Positions 18,913 through 28,063 of a stretch of DNA of 64,000 nucleotides are shown piece by piece (positions within the stretch are counted from its first letter, which is position 1; each line of letters opens with the position of its first letter). The translations under genes and the position numbers were made by a program. Source of the DNA: Serratia fonticola (lineage in GTDB: Bacteria > Pseudomonadota > Gammaproteobacteria > Enterobacterales > Enterobacteriaceae); NCBI RefSeq assembly GCF_006715025.1, contig NZ_VFMK01000001.1, positions 5,518,001 to 5,582,000 of the forward strand. The letters run 5' to 3'. The notes beneath the pieces are model-generated. The model had not been told where the DNA came from and did no database searches. It saw only the letters and a list, made by a program, of their open reading frames with translations.

Positions 18913-19044
18913 TTACTCGGCACTACGCTGGATAGCTTTACCACCAGCCTCAACATCTTTGCCCACGCCTTCGGTGGTATTACATCCCGCCAACGATGAC
19001 AGGATCAATAAAGAGAAAATCGCGACAATTGTTTTCTTCAGCAT
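18913..19044 (-). CDS. ecnB: Entericidin B lipoprotein
   Basis: 43-residue lipoprotein, MLKKTIVAIFSLLIL..., with lipobox LAGC and mature start CNTTEGVGKDVEAGG, the entericidin pattern. In E. coli EcnB is a stationary-phase bacteriolytic lipoprotein and EcnA the antidote. It lies downstream of ecnA in the usual enterobacterial order between efp and gdx. Confidence 0.93.
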   Translation of the reverse strand: MLKKTIVAIFSLLILSSLAGCNTTEGVGKDVEAGGKAIQRSAE

Positions 19045-19165
19045 AAGATTACCCTTATTTGTTATTGATGAATAAGTATGGCTCTCTAAGCGTAGTAAAA
19101 ATTGAGGAGGGTTGCTGGTATAAACAGATTTTTCTGTATTATCCGATTAATAATGCTAATAGGAA

Positions 19166-19294
19166 TCAACTTGCACTGCGGGAAATAGCACCACCGAGAT
19201 GTTGAACGTCTTCACCAAAACCGCGAAAGGTATTACAACTACTGAGCGACATCAGTAACAACAGCGAAATCACGGCCAACAAGGTTTTCTTCAT
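19166..19294 (-). CDS. ecnA: Entericidin A lipoprotein
   Basis: 42-residue lipoprotein with signal MKKTLLAVISLLLLMSLSSC and mature CNTFRGFGEDVQHLGGAIS, close to E. coli EcnA. The two tiny genes share the CNT..G.G.D pattern and probably arose by duplication. It lies between efp and ecnB with a 121-bp gap before ecnB that can house the separate ecnB promoter. Confidence 0.92.
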   Translation of the reverse strand: MKKTLLAVISLLLLMSLSSCNTFRGFGEDVQHLGGAISRSAS

Positions 19295-19332
19295 TATGCA
19301 GATCCTGCCAACGTTCGACGGGAGGGGGTAAA

Positions 19333-19359
19333 GCAGAGGAACCGCCGGGGTTCCTCTGC
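19333..19359 (-). terminator. efp terminator
   Basis: GCAGAGGAACC and GGTTCCTCTGC form an 11-bp perfect stem with a 5-nt loop 8 bp after the efp stop, followed on the minus strand by TTTACC. Confidence 0.85.
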
Positions 19360-19367
19360 CTTGAAAC

Positions 19368-19934
19368 TTATTTCACGCGCGAGACGTATTCGCCAGAACG
19401 AGTGTCAACTTTGATCACCTCGCCAATCTGTACGAACAATGGCACTTTAACGACTGCGCCGGTGCTCAGCGTTGCTGGCTTGCCGCCGGTACCTGCGGTG
19501 TCACCTTTCAGGCCTGGATCGGTATCCGTGATTTCTGCTTCGATAAAGTTCGGCGGCTGAACTGCGATAGGACGACCATTCCACAGCGTAATGATACATT
19601 CCGCATTATCCTGCAGCCATTTAGCCACGTCGGAGACCACTTTTTCTTCAACCTGATGCTGTTCAAACGTCTCAGGATGCATGAAATGGTAGAACTCACC
19701 GTCGTTATAGAGGTAGTTCATGTTGGTATCTACCACGTCTGCACCTTCGCAAGAGTCGGTAGATTTGAAGGTTTTTTCAACGCGGGTGCCGGTCAGCAGA
19801 CGACGCATTTTAACGCGTGCAAATGCCTGGCCTTTGCCGGGTTTTACGAACTCGCTGGCTTCGACAGCGTAAGGCTCGCCCTCGAACATGATTTTAAGAC
19901 CCGGACGGAAATCGTTGCTAGAATAAGTCGCCAT
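19368..19934 (-). CDS. efp: Translation elongation factor P
   Basis: 188-residue, tRNA-shaped three-domain factor that relieves ribosome stalling at polyproline. The modified lysine is Lys34 in FVKPGKGQA, the substrate of EpmA and EpmB, both encoded nearby. It is divergent from epmB with only 42 bp between start codons. Confidence 0.98.
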   Translation of the reverse strand: MATYSSNDFRPGLKIMFEGEPYAVEASEFVKPGKGQAFARVKMRRLLTGTRVEKTFKSTDSCEGADVVDTNMNYLYNDGEFYHFMHPETFEQHQVEEKVVSDVAKWLQDNAECIITLWNGRPIAVQPPNFIEAEITDTDPGLKGDTAGTGGKPATLSTGAVVKVPLFVQIGEVIKVDTRSGEYVSRVK

Positions 19935-19976
19935 AATGGCCCTCTGAATATTTAAACTGGTAGCTTAGCCAAAAAA

Positions 19977-21005
19977 ATGGCACACATTATAACCCAAAAT
20001 ACGGCGCATAGAGAAGATTGGTTGCATCAACTCGCCGATGTTATTACCGATCCCGATGAATTACTGCAGCTTTTATCACTGAATACGCATCCTGAACTGC
20101 CGCAGGGGCGCGAAGCCCGCCGGTTATTTGCCCTGCGTGTGCCGCGCGCCTTTGCCGCCCGCATGCGCCCCGGCGATGCCGATGACCCGTTGCTGCGCCA
20201 GGTTCTGACCGCCAGCGCAGAGTTCATCAATGCCCCCGGGTTCACCACCGATCCACTGGATGAACAGCGTAGCGTCGTGCCGGGGTTATTGCACAAGTAT
20301 CGCAACCGAGCCCTGTTGCTGGTGAAAGGCGGTTGCGCAGTCAACTGCCGTTACTGTTTCCGCCGCCATTTCCCCTACCAGGATAATCAGGGTAACAAAG
20401 CCAACTGGTTTCAGGCACTGGAGTATATCCGCCAACACCCGGAACTGGATGAAATTATTTTCTCTGGCGGCGATCCGCTGATGGCCAAAGACCACGAACT
20501 GGATTGGCTGATTAGCGAGTTGGAAACCATCCCACACCTCAAACGTCTGCGTATTCACACCCGTTTGCCCGTGGTTATTCCGGCGCGCATCACTGATGCG
20601 CTTTGCCAGCGGCTATCGGCTTCTCATCTGCAGGTGCTGATGGTGACTCACATCAACCATGCCAATGAAATTGACCAGAGCCTGTGCGCCAGTATGGCAA
20701 AATTGCGCAGTGCGGGAGTGACGTTGCTGAACCAGAGTGTACTGTTACGGGGGATCAATGATCGTGCTGAGACGCTTGCCACACTGAGCAATGCGCTATT
20801 CAACGCCGGGATCTTGCCCTATTACATTCATGTTTTGGATAAAGTACAGGGAGCAGCCCATTTTATGGTCAGTGACGATGAGGCGCGCATGATTATGAAA
20901 GGCCTGCTGAGCCTGGTTTCCGGCTATCTGGTGCCACGCCTGACACGTGAGATCGGGGGAGAGCCAAGCAAAACACCTCTGGATCTGCTCCTGACACAAC
21001 GCTGA
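19977..21005 (+). CDS. epmB: EF-P beta-lysylation radical SAM enzyme EpmB
   Basis: Lysine 2,3-aminomutase-type radical SAM enzyme that converts (S)-alpha-lysine to (R)-beta-lysine for EF-P. The cluster motif CAVNCRYCFRRHFPY near residue 120 and the SGGDPL motif are clear. Its 342 residues match E. coli, and the PLP-binding region lies near the C-terminus (HFMVSDDEAR). The ATG at 19977 directly follows the divergent efp leader. Confidence 0.96.
   Translation: MAHIITQNTAHREDWLHQLADVITDPDELLQLLSLNTHPELPQGREARRLFALRVPRAFAARMRPGDADDPLLRQVLTASAEFINAPGFTTDPLDEQRSVVPGLLHKYRNRALLLVKGGCAVNCRYCFRRHFPYQDNQGNKANWFQALEYIRQHPELDEIIFSGGDPLMAKDHELDWLISELETIPHLKRLRIHTRLPVVIPARITDALCQRLSASHLQVLMVTHINHANEIDQSLCASMAKLRSAGVTLLNQSVLLRGINDRAETLATLSNALFNAGILPYYIHVLDKVQGAAHFMVSDDEARMIMKGLLSLVSGYLVPRLTREIGGEPSKTPLDLLLTQR
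19986..19991 (-). promoter_or_regulatory. Candidate efp -10 box inside epmB
   Basis: A perfect TATAAT on the minus strand lies over codons 4-5 of epmB and would start the efp transcript about 45 nt before its ATG. The -35 element is poor. With only 42 bp between the two genes, one promoter must overlap a coding sequence. Confidence 0.4.
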
Positions 21006-21020
21006 GCTGAGCCCATACCA

Positions 21021-21048
21021 AAAGAGGAATGCCTGGGCATTCCTCTTT
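21021..21048 (+). terminator. epmB terminator
   Basis: AAAGAGGAATGCC and GGCATTCCTCTTT pair in a 13-bp stem 16 bp after the epmB stop, followed by CTCTTTTATT. It faces the convergent yjeI-type gene and may act on both strands. Confidence 0.88.
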
Positions 21049-21070
21049 CTCTTTTATTCGGGCCGTTACC

Positions 21071-21415
21071 CTATGGGCACTTATAGACCTGGCCGATCAT
21101 TTTGCTGTCGAGCGGGGCAAAACTGGAAAGCAGGTTCTGGCTCGGGCTGGTTGCGCCGTAAATTACGTTGCCCCCCATAGCCGCAGCTTTATTGCGTAGA
21201 TCATTTGCCGCACCGCGCATAGAGCTGCCTTCACCACCACTACCAGAAAGCCAGTTGCTTTGAGTACCCGTTACCTCGCCAACCAATTGGCATTCTGCTG
21301 CGGGCTTAGTGTCGGTGAATTTGACTTGCTGACCTGCGGCGGTCAGCTCATTGGTGGTGCTGCAACCAGCCAGCAGTACTGCTGCCGATAGACCCAGTAA
21401 GGCTTTAATCCGCAT
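21071..21415 (-). CDS. yjeI: YjeI-like DUF4156 lipoprotein
   Basis: 114-residue lipoprotein: signal MRIKALLGLSAAVLLAGC with lipobox LAGC, then SSMRGAANDLRNKAAAMGG and a C-terminal VYKCP as in E. coli YjeI. The ATG at 21415 is preceded by a GGGG ribosome site 8 nt upstream; ATGs 4 and 11 codons further up lack one. Function unknown; envelope location inferred from the lipobox. Confidence 0.9.
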   Translation of the reverse strand: MRIKALLGLSAAVLLAGCSTTNELTAAGQQVKFTDTKPAAECQLVGEVTGTQSNWLSGSGGEGSSMRGAANDLRNKAAAMGGNVIYGATSPSQNLLSSFAPLDSKMIGQVYKCP

Positions 21416-21641
21416 CTTGTTCCCCATATGATGTTGAGAATTACGCAAAAGCTTATCAGAAAGCGTTGCTATCTCTTAAGCATCCGTTGCCACCGGCCAC
21501 AGGAGCCTGGTCAACGCCTTGAGCGACAGCTGATAAAGTATCAGTTTACACGCTTAATCAGCAGGATCTGCAAAAATATCATCAAATTCAGCGCTGGGGC
21601 ATTATCATCCCACCTACGACACGCAATTACCGTTTAACAGA

Positions 21642-23270
21642 TCACACCCAATGCGCCTCCTGGGGAAGAGTATCTGATTTGGCCTCGACAATCTCTGGCT
21701 CGCGCAACCCCACCAATTGGAACACCGCAACAGCTTGCGTCAACAGCCCGGCCTGCTCCTCCACATTGGCGGCCGTAGTCGCAACCTGCTCGACGAGCGC
21801 CGCATTTTGCTGAGTCACCTGATCCATTTGCGTGATCGCCACGCCAACCTGCACCACACCCTTGCTTTGCTCTTCGGCGGCACAGGAAATATTTTCCATC
21901 ATCACCGTGGTCTTTTCGACGGAATTGACGATATCCGTCATAGTATTCCCCGCCTTTTCAACCAGATTGACACCCTCTGCAATGTCGCCGGCAGCCCCGG
22001 TCACCAGCGTACTGATTTCTTTGGCCGACAGAGCACAACGTTGCGCCAGACTACGAACCTCTCCCGCCACAACGGCAAACCCCCGTCCCTGTTCACCCGC
22101 GCGAGCGGCCTCCACGGCGGCATTCAATGCCAGAATATTGGTCTGGAAGGCGATGCTGTCGATAACGTCAATGATATCCCCCACTTTCTGTGCGCTGTTG
22201 CTGATGACATGCATTTTACTGACCACATTGCCCATGACTTCTCCCCCTTCTCGGGCGATATTGGCGGTCTGCTTAATCATGTCAGAGGCCTGATTGGCAT
22301 TATCTGCCGTCTGCCTAACCGTCGCGGTAATCTGTTCCATACTGGCAGCCGTTTCCGTCAACGCACTTGCCTGCTCTTCGGTCCGGCTGGAAAGGTCAGT
22401 GTTACCGGCCGCAATTTCTTGCGTCCCCAGGTTGATAGACTCCACCCCGTCACGTACCTGCTGTACTGTTTCGGTCAGTTCGTACTGCATTTTCTTCAGG
22501 CTGGCAAACAATTGGCCAATTTCATTGCTACTTTTGACTTCGATAGCCTGACGTAAATCACCGCTGCCAATTTTCTGCAGATGTTCAGATACTTGATGTA
22601 ACGGTGCCACCAGGCGGCTGCGGAAACCGCGATGTACCCACAGGAACAGCCCCACAATCACCACTAACGTCCCCGCCAACAGGCGAGTAAATAACTGCTG
22701 ACTCTGCTGGGCGTCTTCAAGCGCTGCACGATGATTCGCCTGAGTCGCGGCCATATAGTCGGCAAACTGATTGTCCAGGGTCTGGCGTACTTGCCGCTTC
22801 TCTGCGGTGAGCTGGTGCAATGAACCAAGCAGTGCCGCTGCTGGGGTAGTTTCCGCTAACGTCATTTCACGCTTTAACAAAGCTTGTTGTGCCAGATAAA
22901 CTTTCTTCATCGCCTCGCCCAGCGCCGGGCGTGTCACAGTGAGGCCAGGAATGCTCCAAAACAGGTCGAAAGCCTTATCGGCTACGTTCAGCTCATTGCG
23001 CGCTTCTGCCAGGCTTTGTTTAATATCAACCTGCGCGCCATTGACACTCAGCTCAAAAGCCAGATTGTCGATTAGCGTCTGAGTTTGCAGTAGCGCCTGC
23101 CAGCTGCGGTTGAGCGCTGCCTCCTCGTCAGACAATGTGCCCATCGCACTGATGCTCTCACCATTTTGGTTGATGAAATAAAAAGCGATGGTACTTGTGC
23201 CCATAGGCATCAAACCCAGCAGCACCAGAATCAACATTAGCCAGGTCGCTATTTTCATATTTTTCAGCAT
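21642..23270 (-). CDS. Methyl-accepting chemotaxis protein
   Basis: 542-residue transmembrane chemoreceptor. Met1-Leu34 holds the first membrane helix, residues about 35-190 a periplasmic four-helix (Tar-like) sensor, and about 193-213 the second membrane helix. A HAMP domain (SRLVAPLHQVSEHLQKIGSGDL) and a signalling domain with the hairpin tip DSIAFQTNILALNAAVEAAR follow. The start ATG at 23270 has a GGGGGA site; a longer frame upstream lacks one. The C-terminus ends EAHWV, without the NWETF pentapeptide that tethers CheR and CheB in Tar. It sits between yjeI and groEL, where E. coli has no chemoreceptor. Ligand unknown. Confidence 0.93.
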   Translation of the reverse strand: MLKNMKIATWLMLILVLLGLMPMGTSTIAFYFINQNGESISAMGTLSDEEAALNRSWQALLQTQTLIDNLAFELSVNGAQVDIKQSLAEARNELNVADKAFDLFWSIPGLTVTRPALGEAMKKVYLAQQALLKREMTLAETTPAAALLGSLHQLTAEKRQVRQTLDNQFADYMAATQANHRAALEDAQQSQQLFTRLLAGTLVVIVGLFLWVHRGFRSRLVAPLHQVSEHLQKIGSGDLRQAIEVKSSNEIGQLFASLKKMQYELTETVQQVRDGVESINLGTQEIAAGNTDLSSRTEEQASALTETAASMEQITATVRQTADNANQASDMIKQTANIAREGGEVMGNVVSKMHVISNSAQKVGDIIDVIDSIAFQTNILALNAAVEAARAGEQGRGFAVVAGEVRSLAQRCALSAKEISTLVTGAAGDIAEGVNLVEKAGNTMTDIVNSVEKTTVMMENISCAAEEQSKGVVQVGVAITQMDQVTQQNAALVEQVATTAANVEEQAGLLTQAVAVFQLVGLREPEIVEAKSDTLPQEAHWV

Positions 23271-23433
23271 GTATCCCCCATTGACATCGATCACAAAAGG
23301 AAAAACCCTTTTGTCGGTATTGCTACTATCGGTCTGTTGAGGGAAGTATTTATGCCGAAAGGAAAATAAACTAATAATCATTCACGAAACTAATTCAATT
23401 TGATCTAATTATTCTATTAATTAATTTCAGACA

Positions 23434-23459
23434 TAAAAAAACCCGGCCGAAGCCGGGTT
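23434..23459 (-). terminator. groESL terminator
   Basis: On the minus strand AACCCGGC-TTCG-GCCGGGTT is followed by a seven-T run, a textbook intrinsic terminator, 24 bp after the groEL stop. Confidence 0.95.
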
Positions 23460-23483
23460 CTTAGTACACTCGCGTGACGGGGA

Positions 23484-25127
23484 TTACATCATCCCGCCCA
23501 TACCACCCATGCCGCCCATACCTGCAGCGCCCATGTCGGCTTTATCTTCTTTCGGCAGATCGGTCACCATGCACTCGGTGGTGATCATCAGGCCAGCCAC
23601 AGACGCCGCGTACTGCAGAGCAGAGCGGGTCACTTTGGTTGGATCCAGGATACCCATCGCGATCATGTCGCCGTATTCTTCGCTATACGCGTTGTAGCCG
23701 TAGCTGCCTTCACCTGCTTTCACGTTGTTGGCAATCACAGAAGCTTCTTCACCTGCGTTGATCACGATCTGACGCAGTGGAGACTCCATGGCACGCAGAG
23801 CAACTTTGATCCCCACGTTCTGGTCTTCGTTATCGCCTTTCAGGCCAGCAATTTTACCTGCTACGCGGATCAGAGCAACACCACCACCCGCAACCACGCC
23901 TTCTTCAACCGCAGCACGGGTCGCGTGCAGGGCATCTTCAACGCGCGCTTTCTTCTCTTTCATTTCAACTTCAGTTGCTGCGCCAACTTTGATAACGGCA
24001 ACGCCACCAGCCAGTTTAGCGACACGCTCCTGCAGTTTTTCACGATCGTAGTCAGAGGTTGCTTCTTCGATCTGCTGACGGATCTGGGTAACACGGCCTT
24101 GGATGGTCGCTTCGTCGCCCACACCATCGATGATGATGGTGGTGTCTTTGTTGATAACAACGCGTTTGGCCTGGCCCAGGTCTTCCAGCGTCGCTTTTTC
24201 CAACTCCAGACCGATCTCTTCAGAAATAACGGTACCGGCAGTCAGGGTAGCGATATCCTGCAGCATGGCTTTACGACGATCGCCGAAACCAGGTGCTTTA
24301 ACCGCAGCCACTTTCACGATGCCGCGCATGGTGTTCACCACCAGCGTCGCCAGCGCTTCACCTTCAACATCTTCTGCGATGATCAGCAGTGGTTTGCCCG
24401 CTTTCGCAACGGCTTCCAGTACTGGCAGCATTTCACGGATGTTAGAGACTTTCTTGTCTGCCAACAGAATGAATGGGCTTTCCAGCTCAACAGAACCGGT
24501 TTCAGGCTTGTTGATGAAGTAAGGAGACAGATAGCCACGGTCGAACTGCATACCTTCAACCACATCCAGCTCGTCTTGCAGGCCAGTGCCTTCCTCAACG
24601 GTGATCACGCCTTCTTTGCCGACTTTCTCCATTGCTTCTGCAATCAGTTTACCCACGGTTTCGTCGGAGTTTGCAGAGATGGTGCCTACCTGAGCAATCG
24701 CTTTGGAGTCAGAGCAAGGTACAGACAGTTTTTTCAGTTCTTCAACTGCAGCAATAACCGCTTTGTCGATGCCGCGCTTCAGATCCATCGGGTTCATGCC
24801 AGCAGCAACGGCTTTCAGGCCTTCGGTGATGATGGATTGAGCCAGTACGGTTGCGGTGGTGGTACCGTCACCTGCAGCGTCGTTCGCTTTAGAGGCAACT
24901 TCTTTCACCATTTGCGCACCCATGTTCTCGAACTTGTCTTCCAGTTCGATTTCACGAGCAACAGATACGCCATCTTTAGTGATGGTAGGAGCGCCGAAGG
25001 ATTTATCCAGCACTACGTTACGGCCTTTCGGGCCCAAAGTTACTTTTACTGCATCAGCGAGTACATTCACGCCACGGAGCATCTTCACGCGAGCGTCATT
25101 GCCGAATTTTACGTCTTTAGCTGCCAT
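23484..25127 (-). CDS. groL: 60 kDa chaperonin GroEL
   Basis: 547-residue chaperonin subunit forming the double-ring folding chamber with GroES. The ATP motif GDGTTTATVLAQ near residue 86 and the GGMGGMGGMM tail are present. It is essentially identical to E. coli GroEL through most of its length. It lies 47 bp after groES in the groESL operon. Confidence 0.99.
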   Translation of the reverse strand: MAAKDVKFGNDARVKMLRGVNVLADAVKVTLGPKGRNVVLDKSFGAPTITKDGVSVAREIELEDKFENMGAQMVKEVASKANDAAGDGTTTATVLAQSIITEGLKAVAAGMNPMDLKRGIDKAVIAAVEELKKLSVPCSDSKAIAQVGTISANSDETVGKLIAEAMEKVGKEGVITVEEGTGLQDELDVVEGMQFDRGYLSPYFINKPETGSVELESPFILLADKKVSNIREMLPVLEAVAKAGKPLLIIAEDVEGEALATLVVNTMRGIVKVAAVKAPGFGDRRKAMLQDIATLTAGTVISEEIGLELEKATLEDLGQAKRVVINKDTTIIIDGVGDEATIQGRVTQIRQQIEEATSDYDREKLQERVAKLAGGVAVIKVGAATEVEMKEKKARVEDALHATRAAVEEGVVAGGGVALIRVAGKIAGLKGDNEDQNVGIKVALRAMESPLRQIVINAGEEASVIANNVKAGEGSYGYNAYSEEYGDMIAMGILDPTKVTRSALQYAASVAGLMITTECMVTDLPKEDKADMGAAGMGGMGGMGGMM

Positions 25128-25174
25128 TGGTATTTCCCTTCAACTCGTTCAGTTCAGAAGATATAAAGCGCGGA

Positions 25175-25468
25175 TTACGCTTCAACAATTGCCAGAATGT
25201 CGCTTTCGGACATGATCAACACTTCTTCATTGTCGATCTTCTCTGCTTTCACGCCGTAACCGTCGTTGAAAATCACGATGTCGCCTACTTTCACATCCAG
25301 CGGCTGGATGTTGCCGTTTTCCAGAACACGTCCTTTACCAACGGCTACCACTTCACCACGAGTAGATTTACCCGCTGCAGAGCCAGTCAGAACGATGCCG
25401 CCAGCAGATTTTGATTCAACTTCTTTGCGCTTGACGATAACGCGGTCATGCAATGGACGAATACTCAT
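25175..25468 (-). CDS. groS: 10 kDa co-chaperonin GroES
   Basis: 97-residue lid of the GroEL chamber. MSIRPLHDRVIVKRKEVE, the mobile-loop GGIVLTGSA and C-terminal SDILAIVEA are diagnostic. The ATG at 25466-25468 gives the family length; the frame extends upstream to 25564 through the promoter, without support. Confidence 0.98.
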   Translation of the reverse strand: MSIRPLHDRVIVKRKEVESKSAGGIVLTGSAAGKSTRGEVVAVGKGRVLENGNIQPLDVKVGDIVIFNDGYGVKAEKIDNEEVLIMSESDILAIVEA

Positions 25469-25549
25469 TGAACGCTCTCCTGTAAGAAGGTCTCTATCAG
25501 ATTTAGGGTTGCTCGCCGGATTATTGATACCGGCTCCGTGGGATTTGAA

Positions 25550-25575
25550 ATGGGGGCATTCCATCTCCCTTCAAG
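25550..25575 (-). promoter_or_regulatory. Sigma-32 heat-shock promoter of groESL
   Basis: Minus strand: CTTGAA (25570-25575), 14-bp spacer, CCCCAT (25550-25555), which matches the sigma-32 consensus and closely parallels the E. coli groE promoter. Start of transcription would be about 70 bp before groES. Confidence 0.9.
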
Positions 25576-25629
25576 GGGCAAGATCAAAAAAAATTTCGAT
25601 TTAATGGCGATTAGGATGATGGTTAGCAA

Positions 25630-25653
25630 AAACGCGACCATTTGGCCGCGTTT
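25630..25653 (-). terminator. fxsA terminator
   Basis: Minus strand AAACGCGGCC and GGTCGCGTTT (one mismatch) form a stem followed by TTGC, 12 bp after the fxsA stop. Confidence 0.75.
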
Positions 25654-25664
25654 AGCAAGAAAAA

Positions 25665-26156
25665 TCAGCGATCGTCACGTTTGTCATGATCGTCACTTTG
25701 ATGATCCAGCGTGTAACGTTCATCGTTTTTTCGCTGGAACTCCCCCTCAAAAGTATTGCCCTGCGCCGAGCCGCCGTTCTGGCCCCAACCGCCTGGACGA
25801 TAAATGGAAAGATGCGGCATCAGTTTCAGCGTCAACGATTTTTGCACCGGTGGCAGCAACAGTAACAGCCCCAGAAAATCAGTGAAGAACCCCGGCACCA
25901 GCAGCAGGAAGCCCGCCAGAACCAAAGAAACGCTTTTCACCATCTCTGCCGCCGGGCTTTCACCCGCCGCCAGCTTCTGCTGCATCTGCACAAAGGTTTT
26001 CATGCCCTGATTGCGCACCAGAGATACCCCTACACAGGAGGTGAAGACCACCAGCAACAGCGTTATCGCCACACCCAATACGGCAGCAACTTTGATAAAT
26101 AAGGATATTTCGATATAAGCCAGCAGAAATATCAGCAGTAACGGTAACCAGCGCAC
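25665..26156 (-). CDS. fxsA: FxsA family membrane protein
   Basis: 163-residue inner-membrane protein with several hydrophobic segments (about 1-22, 24-45, 75-105) and a hydrophilic, charged tail ending HDKRDDR. E. coli FxsA overproduction stops F exclusion of phage T7; its normal role is unknown. Upstream of groESL, same orientation, as in E. coli. Confidence 0.93.
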   Translation of the reverse strand: MRWLPLLLIFLLAYIEISLFIKVAAVLGVAITLLLVVFTSCVGVSLVRNQGMKTFVQMQQKLAAGESPAAEMVKSVSLVLAGFLLLVPGFFTDFLGLLLLLPPVQKSLTLKLMPHLSIYRPGGWGQNGGSAQGNTFEGEFQRKNDERYTLDHQSDDHDKRDDR

Positions 26157-26503
26157 CTGGTTCTCCTCTAGGTCGAGTCGGCGTACCCGCTGATGGCAGA
26201 TACGTGAAGAATGGGGCTTGCAACAAGCCGTTCTTAATACAATGGGGGCATCCTCCGATCATTTCAACCAAGCGTTTCCCTTTATTGCTAGCGTGAATAA
26301 ACGTGAAACAGTTCACAGAAATCGAAAGCTATCACTTTTGAAGTACCAGATAGTGATCTGCATTCATTCATTTATTACAAACCAGCATATGATCCGGGTA
26401 GCAACAATCGCTGCGGTCAATACTTCCGCACTTGAAGCTCTCGGCAACATTATTTCGTTAACACGCATATAATTAATTCGGCAGCAACATAGAGAAGGTT
26501 CTC
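26157..26503. other. fxsA-aspA intergenic regulatory region
   Basis: 347 bp without a gene. CGTGA-N6-TCACA at 26302-26317 is a near-consensus CRP site. A TATAAT at 26468-26473 is a likely aspA -10 with a weak -35, consistent with activator dependence. I saw no clean FNR box. Confidence 0.6.
26302..26317 (+). promoter_or_regulatory. CRP-binding site
   Basis: CGTGAAACAGTTCACA differs from the TGTGA-N6-TCACA consensus at one base. It lies about 170 bp before the presumed aspA start, so it could serve a more distal aspA promoter or divergent fxsA. Confidence 0.6.
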
Positions 26504-27940
26504 ATGTCAAACAACATTCGTATCGAAGAAGACCTGTTAGGAACACGTGAAGTCCCCGCAGAAGCCTATTACGGTGTTCATACTCTGCGTGCGATTGAAA
26601 ACTTCTATATCAGCAACAGTAAAATCAGTGATGTTCCTGAATTTGTTCGCGGCATGGTTATGGTGAAAAAAGCCGCGGCAATGGCCAACAAAGAACTGAA
26701 AACCATTCCTCGCAAAATTGCCGACACCATCATCCAGGCCTGTGACGAAGTGCTGGATAAAGGCAAGTGCATGGATCAATTCCCTGTGGATGTGTTCCAA
26801 GGGGGCGCAGGCACCTCGTTGAACATGAACACCAACGAAGTGCTGGCAAATATCGGCCTGGAACTGATGGGTCACCAGAAGGGTGAATATCAATACCTGA
26901 ACCCTAACGATCATCTTAACAAATGTCAGTCTACCAATGACGCGTACCCTACCGGCTTCCGCATCGCCGTCTATGCGTCCAACCAGAAACTGATCGATGC
27001 GATCAACCAACTGCGTGAAGGCTTTGACCGCAAGGCCAAAGAGTTCGAAACCATTCTGAAAATGGGGCGTACCCAGTTGCAGGATGCCGTGCCAATGACG
27101 CTAGGCCAAGAGTTCCATGCGTTCAGCGTGTTGCTGAATGAAGAAACCCGTAACCTGCATCGCACGGCGGAATTGCTGCTGGAAGTTAACCTGGGCGCCA
27201 CCGCAATCGGCACCGCGTTGAACACCCCGGAAGGCTACCAACATCTGGCTGTACAGAAACTGGCAGAAGTCAGCAACCTGCCGGTGGTGCCAGCCGAAGA
27301 CCTGATCGAAGCCACCTCCGACTGTGGTGCCTACGTGATGGTACACAGCGCACTGAAACGCCTGGCGGTGAAACTGTCCAAGATCTGTAACGACCTGCGC
27401 CTGCTCTCCTCTGGCCCACGCGCCGGCCTGAACGAAATCAACCTGCCAGAGTTGCAGGCAGGTTCTTCTATCATGCCAGCCAAAGTGAACCCGGTTGTTC
27501 CTGAAGTTGTTAACCAGGTTTGCTTTAAAGTGATCGGTAATGACACTTGCGTTACCATGGCCGCCGAAGCAGGTCAGTTGCAGTTAAACGTGATGGAACC
27601 AGTGATTGGCCAAGCGATGTTTGAGTCAATTCACATTCTGACCAACGCCTGCTATAACCTGCTGGAAAAATGTATTAATGGTATTACAGCAAACAAAGAA
27701 GTATGCGAACACTATGTCTTCAACTCTATCGGTATCGTCACTTATCTGAACCCGTTCATTGGCCACCACAACGGTGACATTGTTGGCAAGATTTGCGCAG
27801 AAACCGGCAAGAGCGTACGTGAAGTCGTATTGGAGCGCGGATTGCTGACCGAAGCCGAGCTGGATGACATCTTCTCTGTAGAGAACCTGATGCACCCGGC
27901 CTATAAAGCGAAACGCTATACTGATGAAAATGAACAATAA
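26504..27940 (+). CDS. aspA: Aspartate ammonia-lyase
   Basis: Cytoplasmic enzyme that splits L-aspartate to fumarate and ammonia (478 residues). The fumarase/aspartase signature GSSIMPAKVNP near residue 320 contains the catalytic Ser loop. An AGAAGG ribosome site precedes the ATG. It supplies fumarate for FrdABCD; the dcuA exchanger follows. Confidence 0.98.
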   Translation: MSNNIRIEEDLLGTREVPAEAYYGVHTLRAIENFYISNSKISDVPEFVRGMVMVKKAAAMANKELKTIPRKIADTIIQACDEVLDKGKCMDQFPVDVFQGGAGTSLNMNTNEVLANIGLELMGHQKGEYQYLNPNDHLNKCQSTNDAYPTGFRIAVYASNQKLIDAINQLREGFDRKAKEFETILKMGRTQLQDAVPMTLGQEFHAFSVLLNEETRNLHRTAELLLEVNLGATAIGTALNTPEGYQHLAVQKLAEVSNLPVVPAEDLIEATSDCGAYVMVHSALKRLAVKLSKICNDLRLLSSGPRAGLNEINLPELQAGSSIMPAKVNPVVPEVVNQVCFKVIGNDTCVTMAAEAGQLQLNVMEPVIGQAMFESIHILTNACYNLLEKCINGITANKEVCEHYVFNSIGIVTYLNPFIGHHNGDIVGKICAETGKSVREVVLERGLLTEAELDDIFSVENLMHPAYKAKRYTDENEQ

Positions 27941-27960
27941 TAGAACCATCCGGTAGCCTG

Positions 27961-27994
27961 AAAGGCACGCAAATCCTCTGGATAGCGTGCCTTT
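27961..27994 (+). terminator. aspA terminator
   Basis: AAGGCACGC and GCGTGCCTT pair across a 14-nt loop, with six T residues following. Leaky termination here would set the aspA:dcuA ratio. Confidence 0.85.
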
Positions 27995-28063
27995 TTTCTT
28001 TCAGCCGCCACAATATTGTAACTTTTGGTTTTCATAAAAATTCATTTTGAAGGGGTAAACATT

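Noticed and set aside
21717..22556. 279-codon frame opposite the chemoreceptor gene
   Set aside because: Antisense to conserved HAMP and signalling domains; His-rich, low-complexity translation without family signs.
23925..25166. 413-codon open frame on the plus strand opposite groEL
   Set aside because: It is a shadow of the strongly codon-biased groEL gene; no family resemblance, ribosome site or promoter supports it.
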